From positions 1 to 64,000 of the forward strand of contig DAOSPF010000007.1 in assembly GCA_035374585.1 (NCBI GenBank): 64,000 bases of DNA, read 5' to 3'. Shown piece by piece: positions 53,045 through 61,810 of this stretch. The position numbers and the translations under genes are program-made. Under the pieces are notes generated by a model. It had not been told where the DNA came from. It did not search any database and saw nothing but the letters and a program-made list of their open reading frames with translations. The stretch comes from JAKPQD01 sp029572965. Lineage in GTDB: Bacteria > Bacteroidota > Bacteroidia > Bacteroidales > DTGW01. Every line of letters starts with the position of its first letter. The first letter of the stretch is position 1.

Positions 53045-53947
53045 ATGACTTGGGAAGAAGCTAATATAAGATTTGTCAATTACCTGAAAATAGAGCGTTC
53101 ATTATCAGCTAATTCTGTTGAAGCTTATGATGATGATTTGCACAAGCTTCGGCAATATTTTGAGTATATCAATGCATCAGTAGTGCCAGAGAAGGTTACA
53201 ACAGGACAAATTCAGGGGTTTTTGCAATGGATCAATGATTTAGGCATGGGCGCCCGTAGCCAGGCCCGCGTTTTGTCTGGCCTGCGAATGTTTTATAAAT
53301 ATCTTATTTTTGACGGAGTTATTGACAACGACCCGATGGAACTGGTTGAATCGCCCAAAATAGGCCGAAAGTTGCCTGTAGTCTTGTCTATTGAGGAGAT
53401 CGATGCTCTGATAGCAGCTATTGATTTGAGCAAACCGGAAGGGAGGCGGAATAAAGCAATTATTGAAACACTTTACAGTTGCGGGCTCCGTGTTTCAGAA
53501 CTGATTGAGCTGAGGTATAGCAACATTTTTTTTGATAAGGGATTTATAAAAGTACTTGGAAAAGGCAATAAAGAACGGTTGGTGCCTATTAGCAACAAAG
53601 CTGTTAAAGAAATTCAACAATATCTGCCAGACCGGAACAGTATGCTTGATGTAATGACTAAAGACAGCGAAAACATCCTTTTTTTGAACAATCGCGGGCA
53701 TAAACTTTCCAGGGTGATGATTTTTACTATTATTAAGAATCTGGCAGAAAAAATAGGACTAAAAAAAAATATCAGTCCTCACACTTTTCGGCATTCATTT
53801 GCTTCGCATCTGGTTGAAGGAGGCGCTGATTTGCGAGCAGTACAAGAAATGTTGGGTCACGAAAGCATTCTTACTACTGAGATATACACACACCTCGACC
53901 GTCAGTACCTTCGTGATACCATCATTCAGTTTCACCCCAGGGGATAA
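53045..53947 (+). CDS. xerD: XerD-type tyrosine recombinase
   Basis: A 300-residue integrase with an N-terminal SAM-like domain and a catalytic core carrying the full Arg-Lys-His-Arg-His-Tyr set: CGLRVSEL (Arg I), LGKGNKERLVPI (Lys), HTFRHSFASHLV (His, Arg), MLGHESILTTEIYTHLD (His and the Tyr nucleophile). It resembles XerD, which resolves chromosome dimers at dif with XerC. No attachment site is visible and the surrounding genes are core, so it is housekeeping rather than an island integrase. I start at ATG 53045, not the earlier TTG. Confidence 0.93.
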   Translation: MTWEEANIRFVNYLKIERSLSANSVEAYDDDLHKLRQYFEYINASVVPEKVTTGQIQGFLQWINDLGMGARSQARVLSGLRMFYKYLIFDGVIDNDPMELVESPKIGRKLPVVLSIEEIDALIAAIDLSKPEGRRNKAIIETLYSCGLRVSELIELRYSNIFFDKGFIKVLGKGNKERLVPISNKAVKEIQQYLPDRNSMLDVMTKDSENILFLNNRGHKLSRVMIFTIIKNLAEKIGLKKNISPHTFRHSFASHLVEGGADLRAVQEMLGHESILTTEIYTHLDRQYLRDTIIQFHPRG

Positions 53948-53974
53948 TTACAGCATCCATATTAAATAACTTCT

Positions 53975-53982
53975 TATCTTTG
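53975..53982 (+). promoter_or_regulatory. Putative -7 element of plsY
   Basis: TATCTTTG matches TAnnTTTG, 17 bases before the plsY ATG. No -33 TTTG was found. Confidence 0.35.
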
Positions 53983-53998
53983 CTAAAATTTTTCAAAC

Positions 53999-54631
53999 AT
54001 GATACTTTTCGTTAGCCTGTTTTTATTGGCTTATTTATTGGGTTCTATTCCAACATCAGTATGGGTGGGCAAATGGTTTTTTGGTATTGATGTACGTCAG
54101 CATGGAAGCGGTAATGCCGGAGCTACAAACACCATTAGAGTGCTTGGTTGGAAAGCAGGAGGGCCGGTTTTTGTAGTCGATATTGCAAAAGGCTTTGCTG
54201 CTGCATCGCTTGTCTGGGCTACAGAGCTTATGCCCAAAACAAGCCAGTTTGTCAATTTTCAGTTAATTCTTGGTTTTGCGGCATTGCTTGGTCATATATT
54301 CCCTGTTTTTGCTGGTTTTAGAGGAGGAAAGGGGGTAGCAACTCTTTTAGGTGTGGTAATAGCATTGTCCCCTCTTCCTGCAGTACTTGCATTTATGGTG
54401 TTTCTGGTAATTCTTTTTATTTTTAAATATGTATCATTGGCTTCTATGACGGCAGGTTTAAGTTATCCATTGATGCTTTGGTTTTTGTTTCCTACCTTGC
54501 CGTTGTCGTTAAAAATAGCCGGGATTGTGATGTCGTTAGCCTTAATTGCCACGCATAAAAAAAACATTCTGCGTTTGATAAAGGGCGAGGAGTCAAAGGC
54601 TTATTTTCTTATCGGTAAAAAGAATAAATAA
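53999..54631 (+). CDS. plsY: Glycerol-3-phosphate acyltransferase PlsY
   Basis: A 210-residue membrane protein with about five helices and the three PlsY motifs: GSIPTSVWVGK, the phosphate-binding GSGNAGATNTIRVLG and GGKGVATLLG. It transfers an acyl group from acyl phosphate to glycerol 3-phosphate (the product of gpsA), the first step of phospholipid synthesis. Normal length. It is followed 20 bases on by the LysM fusion gene. Confidence 0.95.
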   Translation: MILFVSLFLLAYLLGSIPTSVWVGKWFFGIDVRQHGSGNAGATNTIRVLGWKAGGPVFVVDIAKGFAAASLVWATELMPKTSQFVNFQLILGFAALLGHIFPVFAGFRGGKGVATLLGVVIALSPLPAVLAFMVFLVILFIFKYVSLASMTAGLSYPLMLWFLFPTLPLSLKIAGIVMSLALIATHKKNILRLIKGEESKAYFLIGKKNK

Positions 54632-54651
54632 ATCATCATTCTGGCTTTAGT

Positions 54652-56550
54652 ATGACGGAACAAAAAATACGCTTTGGGTTAGTTTTCTTGCTTGTCAGCA
54701 TTTTCTTTGGTTTAACAGCCATAGGACAGGGAATTGTTGTGGAACGTTCGTCAGAGCGTATCATGATAAAAGGAAAGGTCTATTTTATTCACCAGGTGAA
54801 GAAAAGTGAAACATTGTATTCTATTGCAAAAGCTTATGGCATTAGCCTTGATACAATATATGCCTACAATCCGGGCACAACTGAAGGTATTAAGATAGAT
54901 CAGTTGTTGCGTATCCCTGATTATAAAAGTAAAGGTACTGTTTATGAGTCAAGGCATGAAGTGGAAATACCTGAAAATATTAAAGAACCAGCAAAGGTAC
55001 AGCATACTATTGTTGCAGGGCAAACATTATACGGGATAGCACGTATTTATGGGCTGAAACCATCAGATATTGAAAAAGCTAATCCGGGAATGATCAGAGA
55101 TAGCCTGAAACCCGGGCAGCAGATTATTATTCCTTTGGCTCAATTAAAGAAAGATAGTGCCAGTAAAAATTTTTTCATCCATAAAGTTCAGGAAAAAGAA
55201 ACATTGTATTCAATTTCGCGATTGTATAAGACTTCGGTAGATTCTTTAAAAATAATCAATGGCTTATCCAATGACAGTATATTGCGTTTGGGCATGGAGC
55301 TTAAGGTTCCTATGGTTGTTGGTGTTGTTCAGCAAAAAGATATGGCACAAACGTCTGCTGAGACTTCTACGCCTGTGGTAATTTCAATGGATTGTGATTC
55401 TTTTCTTGCCAAAACCGAACAAAACCAGGTAAACCTTACATTGTTACTGCCGTTTTTTGCTTCAAAGGCAGAGGGAGGGGGCGAGGATGAAAATGTTGCT
55501 GAAGAAAAACGCCACAATCGTCAGAAATCAATGTTTAGCCCACAATCTGCTTCGTATGTTGAGTTTTATCAAGGCTGTTTGTTGGCTTTAGAAGATTTGA
55601 AAAGAAAAAAAATAGATGTTAACCTTCAGGTTTATGATACAGAAAATGACACTCTTCTTTTGCATTCAATAATGAAAAAACCGGAGTTTCAAAGTGCTAA
55701 TGTGGTTATAGGCCCTGTATCATTGTCGTTGATGAATTATGCTTCACGCCACATGCAAAAAAATGGTACATATTGGGTATCTCCTTTTGCTGATATTACA
55801 AATATTACAAAAGGAAATCCTTTTGTATTTCAGGTAAATGCTGGTAAAGAAAATTTATTTCTTGAAAATATCAAACATATTCCGGATAATGACACTAATA
55901 AAGTTATTGTTGTATATAACGGAAGCGAATCTGATATAAATGATGATTTTCGCAATGCAGCTGCAAAATCAAAAGATTTGAAAGTAGCGTCAATGTGGAA
56001 AGAGCTGAATGTTTACCACAATGGTTTTGCTGAACTTGTTTCGATGCTTGACTCTACAAAAGAAAATATTATCATTTCTCCTTCTGTGGATGAAATTTTT
56101 GTTTCTAATCTGTTGAGCATACTCGAAAGCAAATTGTTGCTATATAGGATTAAGGTTATTGGAAGGACTGAATGGACCTTGTTTTCAAGTATAGATATGA
56201 ATTACTTGTTTGACCAGCAGCTATCTTACAATACCCCTTTTTATATCGATTACGAAAGCGAACCAGTGAAAAGGTTTCTCAAAAAATATCGTTTGTATTT
56301 TGGAACTGAACCCGGGCAAATGTCAAAGCAAGGATTTAACTATGCTATGTTAGGCTATGATGTAACATATTATTTTACAATGGGTTATGCACAATATGGC
56401 AATAAATTGCCACTTGCTACTTTGTGTTTCAACCCTGAGATGCTTATTACCCAGTTTAGGTTTCAAAAGGTTTCACCTGTTGGGGGAATGATAAATTCTA
56501 CTTTACACAAAGTAAGCTATACAAGGGATTATAATGTGTTGCACGAGTAA
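54652..56550 (+). CDS. LysM protein fused to periplasmic-binding domain
   Basis: A 632-residue exported protein: signal segment (about 9-25), three LysM modules (about 45-90, 118-163, 174-220; for example ETLYSIAKAYGIS), then a type I periplasmic-binding domain similar to amino-acid receptors (about 260-620; FYQGCLLALEDLKRK, VVIGPVSLSLMNYA, VIVVYNGSESD, VIGRTEWTLFSS). LysM should anchor it to peptidoglycan. Function unknown; LysM plus binding-protein fusions are known in Bacteroidota. It converges on the Ehr-like operon. Confidence 0.87.
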   Translation: MTEQKIRFGLVFLLVSIFFGLTAIGQGIVVERSSERIMIKGKVYFIHQVKKSETLYSIAKAYGISLDTIYAYNPGTTEGIKIDQLLRIPDYKSKGTVYESRHEVEIPENIKEPAKVQHTIVAGQTLYGIARIYGLKPSDIEKANPGMIRDSLKPGQQIIIPLAQLKKDSASKNFFIHKVQEKETLYSISRLYKTSVDSLKIINGLSNDSILRLGMELKVPMVVGVVQQKDMAQTSAETSTPVVISMDCDSFLAKTEQNQVNLTLLLPFFASKAEGGGEDENVAEEKRHNRQKSMFSPQSASYVEFYQGCLLALEDLKRKKIDVNLQVYDTENDTLLLHSIMKKPEFQSANVVIGPVSLSLMNYASRHMQKNGTYWVSPFADITNITKGNPFVFQVNAGKENLFLENIKHIPDNDTNKVIVVYNGSESDINDDFRNAAAKSKDLKVASMWKELNVYHNGFAELVSMLDSTKENIIISPSVDEIFVSNLLSILESKLLLYRIKVIGRTEWTLFSSIDMNYLFDQQLSYNTPFYIDYESEPVKRFLKKYRLYFGTEPGQMSKQGFNYAMLGYDVTYYFTMGYAQYGNKLPLATLCFNPEMLITQFRFQKVSPVGGMINSTLHKVSYTRDYNVLHE

Positions 56551-56557
56551 AAAGTGT

Positions 56558-57316
56558 TTATCCTTTCTTTTTTCTTATCAAATCAACAATTCCATTGATA
56601 ATGGTTAGTGGGTGTGCTGGGTTTCCTGGTATATATAAGTCTATCGGGTACTTTTCAAGGAATGACCTTTCCAATGCCGGACTATCAGCATAAATGCCAC
56701 CACTAATAGCATCAGTTCCGGCAAGGATAATTACTTTAGGGTCAGGGGTTGCATTGTAGCAGCGTTCAAGTGGTTCTGCCATGTTGGCCGAAATAGGGCC
56801 GGTAATAAGGATGCCATCTGCGTGACGTGGTGAGGCAACAAAGTCTATACCAAAGCGGCTAATATCAAACTGAACGTTGTTAGAAGCATTCAGCTCCCAT
56901 TCGCAGCTGTTGTCTCCGGCGGCAGATACCTGGCGAAGCTTAAAGGAGCCACTAAAAAGCTGTTTAATCTCTTTTCGAATTATTGATTGGTCAAGTGTTA
57001 CAGGGTTCTCATCTCCTTCTTTAACTATAAGCCTTTCTCTGACATTGGTTGCTATTTTATAATCTGTAGTAAACCTTATTTTTTGAGGAAAAGCTAAAGC
57101 ACATTCTCCACAAAACACACATTTACCAAGGTCTATGCTTACAGGGTTTAAACCAATAGCTTTTACCGGGCATAAAGCAGTTAACTTATCTTCGTCCACT
57201 TTGATATTGCTGGCAATAACAGGACGGCCTTTAAAAATACCCGGTACTTTGGCAGTTGTAACATCCGGGATATATTGTTTCCCGTTGTGCCATAATATTT
57301 TGATATTTTCTAACAT
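56558..57316 (-). CDS. Ferredoxin-NuoB fusion (HyfI-like) with most Cys ligands lost
   Basis: 252 residues. Residues about 25-85 look like a two-cluster ferredoxin; CVFCGEC plus the LCP of the first half supply one complete [4Fe-4S] site, but the first CxxCxxC and the second CP (here FP) are absent. The rest resembles the small hydrogenase subunit/NuoB (SRFGIDFVASPRHADGILITGP in parts). Its usual proximal-cluster cysteines are GDNSC (one retained, the first Cys replaced by Asp), GTDA (Cys to Asp) and IPGNP (Cys to Asn). So only one of four remains. Last gene of the operon. Confidence 0.88.
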   Translation of the reverse strand: MLENIKILWHNGKQYIPDVTTAKVPGIFKGRPVIASNIKVDEDKLTALCPVKAIGLNPVSIDLGKCVFCGECALAFPQKIRFTTDYKIATNVRERLIVKEGDENPVTLDQSIIRKEIKQLFSGSFKLRQVSAAGDNSCEWELNASNNVQFDISRFGIDFVASPRHADGILITGPISANMAEPLERCYNATPDPKVIILAGTDAISGGIYADSPALERSFLEKYPIDLYIPGNPAHPLTIINGIVDLIRKKKG

Positions 57317-57328
57317 AGTTCTCAGGTT

Positions 57329-58834
57329 TTATAAGTCGTGTCCGCAATAGGACAAGTTGAAACTCTTGTTACAAATAGGAAAATCAGATATCTCGTTATT
57401 TCTGACTGCAAGCTCAAGGGCCTTCCAGTTATGAAACGAAGGGTCTTTTATTTTATATACTTTTAGCATGCCTTTATTGTCTGTAATGGCACAATGGCAT
57501 ACTTCACCACGCCACCCTTCTGTAAGCGAGATAACAAAAGTATCAGCTTGGGCAGTATAATTGGAAGCGTCAACTTTCTTAAATTCCGGGATGTTGTTTA
57601 TCCAGTTGCGTATGTAGCCAATAGATTGTCTTATTTCTTCTTTTCGTATTTGTGTCCTGGAATATACATCTCCATGACGTTTGACAACGGGTTGATGGTT
57701 CATGTTTTTGTAGTTGGCATAAGGGTGCGACATCCTGATGTCGCGCTTAAGGTTGCTCATGCGTGCAGCCATTCCAACGGCTCCAATTTGATATATCTGA
57801 TCATTTTCAACAACTCCTGTACGCTCCAAACGTCCTAAGGCTGAAGGGAGCTTGAATAGCTGGGTTGCCATTTCTTCAAAGTCTCGTTCATAAATAGTAA
57901 GGATTTCCAAAAAACGTTTGCCTAATGCCTCGGTGAATGGATAGTTAAAACCACCAACCCTGATAAGCCCTTTGCAAAGACGGTTTCCACACCACTCTTG
58001 GAAAAAGTTGACCATAGGTGTCCTTAGTCGGCCAAAGACTGCACTACCCAATTGGTAAGCAATATCTGTACATATAGCACTCATATCTCCTGTATGAATA
58101 GCTATACGTTCAATTTCTTGTGCTAAAGAACGTCCAAATGCTGTACTTTTGTCAGTTTCAATATTGCATAGGCTTTCCCAGAGCTGTGCAAAAGCAGTTG
58201 CATGCTCTACAGCACTATCTCCGGCAATACTTTCGGCAATGGTTATGCGTTCATTCAGGCTTTGTTTTTGCAACATAAGTTGTTCAACTCCTCTATGCTG
58301 GTATCCAAGCTGTATTTCGAGGTGTAAGATTTGTTCGCCATGACAAATAAACCTGAAATGCCCGGGTTCTATTACCCCTGCATGTATTGGGCCAACACCA
58401 ACTTCATGTAATTCTTCGCTACTGCCTTTTAAAAAAGGATAATTTTCAATAGTTTGCTGTTTGTTGGCCCTGTTAAAAGGATATCTGACAGGCTTTAGCC
58501 AGGGATGTCCTTCAAATTTCACCCCAAAGTTCTCGTATACTTCTCTTTCAAACTTATCAAAAGCAGGAACATCAATTGTTAATGATGGATATGAAGCGTC
58601 AGTTTCAACATTTGTGGACAATACATTAATACTTTGCTCCTGGTCATCAGCAATACAACAAATAAGCTTTATGTTATTATTTTCGCGATAACCAAAATAA
58701 TTTACTATGTGGCAATGTATTTTATCCTTTACCAAGCTGGTACAGATGTCTGTAAACTCTTTGTAAGTCAGTTCGGGTATGGTTTTTACAGGAACTGGCT
58801 CGTTGTTTTTAACAGATATAAACTTGTTTGTCAT
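57329..58834 (-). CDS. NuoC-NuoD fusion (HyfG-like) without NiFe cysteines
   Basis: 501 residues: N-terminal NuoC domain (about 1-125; EREVYENFGVKFEGHPWLKP), then a NuoD/large hydrogenase subunit (about 150-501). Hydrogenases have RxCGxC after the first helix; here the corresponding stretch is ERITIAESIAGDSAV, with the two Cys positions occupied by Ala and Ser. The C-terminal NiFe site (DPCxxC) is replaced by NLSYCGHDL. NuoD-type residues DPSFHNW and FPICNKSF are kept. It cannot bind NiFe. Overlaps the HyfF gene by 4 nt. Confidence 0.9.
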   Translation of the reverse strand: MTNKFISVKNNEPVPVKTIPELTYKEFTDICTSLVKDKIHCHIVNYFGYRENNNIKLICCIADDQEQSINVLSTNVETDASYPSLTIDVPAFDKFEREVYENFGVKFEGHPWLKPVRYPFNRANKQQTIENYPFLKGSSEELHEVGVGPIHAGVIEPGHFRFICHGEQILHLEIQLGYQHRGVEQLMLQKQSLNERITIAESIAGDSAVEHATAFAQLWESLCNIETDKSTAFGRSLAQEIERIAIHTGDMSAICTDIAYQLGSAVFGRLRTPMVNFFQEWCGNRLCKGLIRVGGFNYPFTEALGKRFLEILTIYERDFEEMATQLFKLPSALGRLERTGVVENDQIYQIGAVGMAARMSNLKRDIRMSHPYANYKNMNHQPVVKRHGDVYSRTQIRKEEIRQSIGYIRNWINNIPEFKKVDASNYTAQADTFVISLTEGWRGEVCHCAITDNKGMLKVYKIKDPSFHNWKALELAVRNNEISDFPICNKSFNLSYCGHDL

Positions 58835-60264
58835 GCGATCAGTTTTAAAGATCCGTTAATAAGCTCAATCAAAATTGATGGAGGGCAATAGGCCATCCAA
58901 ATGGCAAGTCCAAGAAGTATGTATTGTGAAAGTGACTCCCATGGCTTGATTACAGGTACCCGTTCTTCATTAAAGTCAATTGGTGGGGTAAACAACAGTT
59001 TGAATACGTTAGACCCAAAGCCGTATATGATAATGGTGAGCAATATGAACATCAATATTAGTATCAGGTATAGTTTTTGGGCTATCAATGACTGAAATAT
59101 GAGAAATTCAGATACAAACATGCCCGAAGGGGGGATGGCTGTCACAGATAAGAAGCCAAGAAGGACAACTATTGCCCCAGTTTTGTTGTATTTGAAGTAA
59201 TTGCCAATGTCGTAAATGCTTTTACTTTGATAAACCCAATAAATTTGGTTGTATTGGAAGAACATGACAGGTTTTACCAAGGTGTGTAAAACGATGTGAA
59301 GCAGTGCTGCATATACGCCAATGCCTCCAGCAGCAATACCTATCATCACTATGCCCATGTGTTCAATCCCCGAATAGGCAAACATACGTTTGATGTTTTT
59401 TATACGCATCATATATACTGCTGCTACAAATATAGATAATACTGCAGCTATTAATATCACTGTTTTTGCCCAGTGTTGTAACGGGGTTTTATTTATAAGG
59501 GCGTATGTTCTGTATATGCTTATAAATCCTACATTCATCAAGATGCTTGCAAATAATGCTCCGGCAGGTGCAGGGGCTTTGTCTTTAGCGTCAATTCCAG
59601 CCGTGTACATTGGCACAAGGCCTAATTTAGCTGTAAAACCAATAAATATAAAGATGAAAGAAAGCCTGAGCCAGAACAAATCTGCTTTTGCATAATTGGC
59701 ATAAAGCGAATCGAAAGTTAAATCTGTAATCCCCGCACTCTTAAACGATAAACTCAGGAATAATATACCAATAAACACGAACGTAATGCTGATAGCACAG
59801 ATAAACACATATTTCCAAACACCTTCAAGCGCACGGATATTTCTGTGATGGTAAATGAGCATAGAAGCGCTAAGTGTGGTTGCTTCAACAAATATCCAGG
59901 TTACCGCCAGGTGGTTGGAAAGATATGCAGCAGCAGATGCTGTCATTAAGAATATGAGGGCTGAGAAGAACAATCCTTTTGTCCGTGGTGTTTCGCCTTC
60001 ATTGTGCTTTTCCATGTACCTGTAACCATGAAATAATGATGGAATGGCAACAATTGCAAGTGCCAATAGCAAAAGAATTCCAATATGGTCAGGTTTGAAA
60101 TAAGTAAAGCTCGCTTCTGTATGTATCTGCAAGTATTGGCTTATGCCAAATACCCATAATTGTATGACATACAGCACTAATAATGAATACATCAGCGATT
60201 TATTCTTGTTAAAGAATAGACCGATGCCAATAAGTGATGATAATATAAGGAATACAGATATCAT
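58831..60264 (-). CDS. HyfF/NuoN-like ion-translocating membrane subunit
   Basis: A 477-residue protein with about thirteen transmembrane helices of the Nuo L/M/N (Mrp-type) family: WIFVEATTLSASMLIYH with the conserved Glu, GLVPMYTAGIDAKDKAPAPAGAL, FAYSGIEHMGIVMIG and KPVMFFQY with the conserved Lys. E. coli HyfF is the closest relative by order. It should pump protons or sodium. It overlaps the HyfG gene by 4 nt (ATGA), typical of tightly coupled subunits. Confidence 0.9.
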   Translation of the reverse strand: MISVFLILSSLIGIGLFFNKNKSLMYSLLVLYVIQLWVFGISQYLQIHTEASFTYFKPDHIGILLLLALAIVAIPSLFHGYRYMEKHNEGETPRTKGLFFSALIFLMTASAAAYLSNHLAVTWIFVEATTLSASMLIYHHRNIRALEGVWKYVFICAISITFVFIGILFLSLSFKSAGITDLTFDSLYANYAKADLFWLRLSFIFIFIGFTAKLGLVPMYTAGIDAKDKAPAPAGALFASILMNVGFISIYRTYALINKTPLQHWAKTVILIAAVLSIFVAAVYMMRIKNIKRMFAYSGIEHMGIVMIGIAAGGIGVYAALLHIVLHTLVKPVMFFQYNQIYWVYQSKSIYDIGNYFKYNKTGAIVVLLGFLSVTAIPPSGMFVSEFLIFQSLIAQKLYLILILMFILLTIIIYGFGSNVFKLLFTPPIDFNEERVPVIKPWESLSQYILLGLAIWMAYCPPSILIELINGSLKLIA

Positions 60265-60269
60265 AATGT

Positions 60270-60899
60270 TTAATCTTTCAGGTTTCGTAATAAGTCCACA
60301 TCAGGGTCTTTTAGCACATCGCCTATTTTGTTGAAGAAGATACCCAGTATTAACACGCTGGCAAAGATATCAAGCATAATTCCGAGGTTCACCAGCATAG
60401 GCATCTCATTACCAACTGCCAGCGAGAGGATAAATACCCCATTTTCAATAATCAGGTAACCAATAACGTGGGTGATAATTTTCCGGCGAGATACAATCAG
60501 GTAAAGGCCAGAAAAGAGTGTAGATAAGGCTACAATAAAAAACGTTTTGTCTATTAGCTTTGAGCTTACAGAACTTGACAAAATGATTGAAATTACTATG
60601 ATTAAAGTAACAATGATTAATGAAAGAAAGTTGGGAAGGAATGGTTCAGCTTCACGTGTAATATTATTCCGCTTTATCAGGCTATTTAGAAACCAAGGTA
60701 CAGCAATGGCTTTAAAAACAATAGTTTCAAGCATGATAAATGCTACATTCAACGGCTCTACTTTGTCAAGCGTGAGATAGGTGATAGCAAACAACAAAAT
60801 ACCCTGAAATAGAAGGATATGGATGTAAGTAATCATGCGATTGGCTATACTCATGTAAAGTAATGACATGGCAAGCGCTATTAGTAATATATCCGTCAT
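60270..60899 (-). CDS. HyfE-like membrane subunit
   Basis: 209 residues with about six transmembrane helices; contains the NuoK-like VIGYLIIENGVFILSLAVG with the acidic residue (Glu), which in MrpC/NuoK lies in the ion path. The N-terminal half has no complex I counterpart, as in E. coli HyfE. It lies between HyfF- and HyfC-like genes with 5-6 base gaps. Confidence 0.85.
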   Translation of the reverse strand: MTDILLIALAMSLLYMSIANRMITYIHILLFQGILLFAITYLTLDKVEPLNVAFIMLETIVFKAIAVPWFLNSLIKRNNITREAEPFLPNFLSLIIVTLIIVISIILSSSVSSKLIDKTFFIVALSTLFSGLYLIVSRRKIITHVIGYLIIENGVFILSLAVGNEMPMLVNLGIMLDIFASVLILGIFFNKIGDVLKDPDVDLLRNLKD

Positions 60900-60904
60900 A
60901 TCTG

Positions 60905-61810
60905 TTAAATTAACTTTCCTAAAACAAGTAAAACTCCTAAAAATATTAGCATAGCTACTGAAGTGAGTATAAATACAAACTGTGGGTTGTGGTTCATCCT
61001 GAAACGGGCCATAAATGACTCAAACAAACCGATTATAAATGCAAATAACACCTGGATGCCTAAAAATATTGGAATTGCAATGGTAAATGGCATGGAAGTA
61101 ATGAAAAAGTTGGCAATCAGTGCTCCGTAAATGGCAAACTTCAGTTGTGCCGAGTAAAGAATAAGGCCAAGGTCAAATCCACTGTTGTCCAAAATCATTA
61201 CTTCGTGTATCATTGTAAGCTCAAGGTGTGTCTTTGGGTCATCTATTGGCATGCGACTGTTTTCAATCATTGCAATAAACATCAATACAAAAGCCGCCAA
61301 TATGCCAATCATGTATGCATTTTCGCTTCTCAAATGCAGGTTGTTAAAGATGTCTGCAAATGACGACTGGCCTGTAAACAAGGCAAAAGAGCCCATGAGA
61401 ATAAAAAATGCAGGCTCTGTAAGCATTGAATATAGGGCTTCACGACTCGCCCCCATTCCTTCAAAGCTGCTCCCGGTATCGAGCGAGGAGATTATCATCA
61501 TAAACTTTCCCAGTGCAAGCACATAAGCAAACATCACAAAATCTCCCTGAAAAGACAATATTCCTTTTTCTCCGCCAAAAGGGACAAGCAATGCAGCCAT
61601 TATCAATGATGCAAAGTAAATACTTGGCGCTATCTGAAATACAAAGCTCGTGGTTTTGCTGTAAACAGCGCCTTTTCGCCACAATCGTACAATGTCCTTC
61701 ATAGGCTGCAGTATTCCGGGGCCTTTACGTCCCGATGCCAGGCTCTTGGTTCGTATTATGACGCCCGAAAATACAATGCTTACCAGCACTATCAGGATGA
61801 AACTAATCAT
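60905..61810 (-). CDS. HyfC/NuoH-like membrane subunit
   Basis: 301 residues with about eight transmembrane helices. SGRKGPGILQPMKDIVRLWRKGAV and MIENSRMPIDDPKTHLELTMIHE (in parts) are the loop motifs of the NuoH/EchB/HyfC family, which links the peripheral subunits to the ion channels. It overlaps the upstream HyfB-like gene by 4 nt (ATGA). Confidence 0.92.
   Translation of the reverse strand: MISFILIVLVSIVFSGVIIRTKSLASGRKGPGILQPMKDIVRLWRKGAVYSKTTSFVFQIAPSIYFASLIMAALLVPFGGEKGILSFQGDFVMFAYVLALGKFMMIISSLDTGSSFEGMGASREALYSMLTEPAFFILMGSFALFTGQSSFADIFNNLHLRSENAYMIGILAAFVLMFIAMIENSRMPIDDPKTHLELTMIHEVMILDNSGFDLGLILYSAQLKFAIYGALIANFFITSMPFTIAIPIFLGIQVLFAFIIGLFESFMARFRMNHNPQFVFILTSVAMLIFLGVLLVLGKLI

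Noticed and set aside
53045..53947. The tyrosine recombinase as a phage or island integrase
   Set aside because: It resembles XerD, sits among core genes and is far from the dpn-like island; no attachment site or cargo is seen.
57329..58834. An active [NiFe] hydrogenase or NADH dehydrogenase large subunit
   Set aside because: Both NiFe cysteine pairs are missing, and the NADH-oxidising subunits (NuoE, F, G) are not in the operon.
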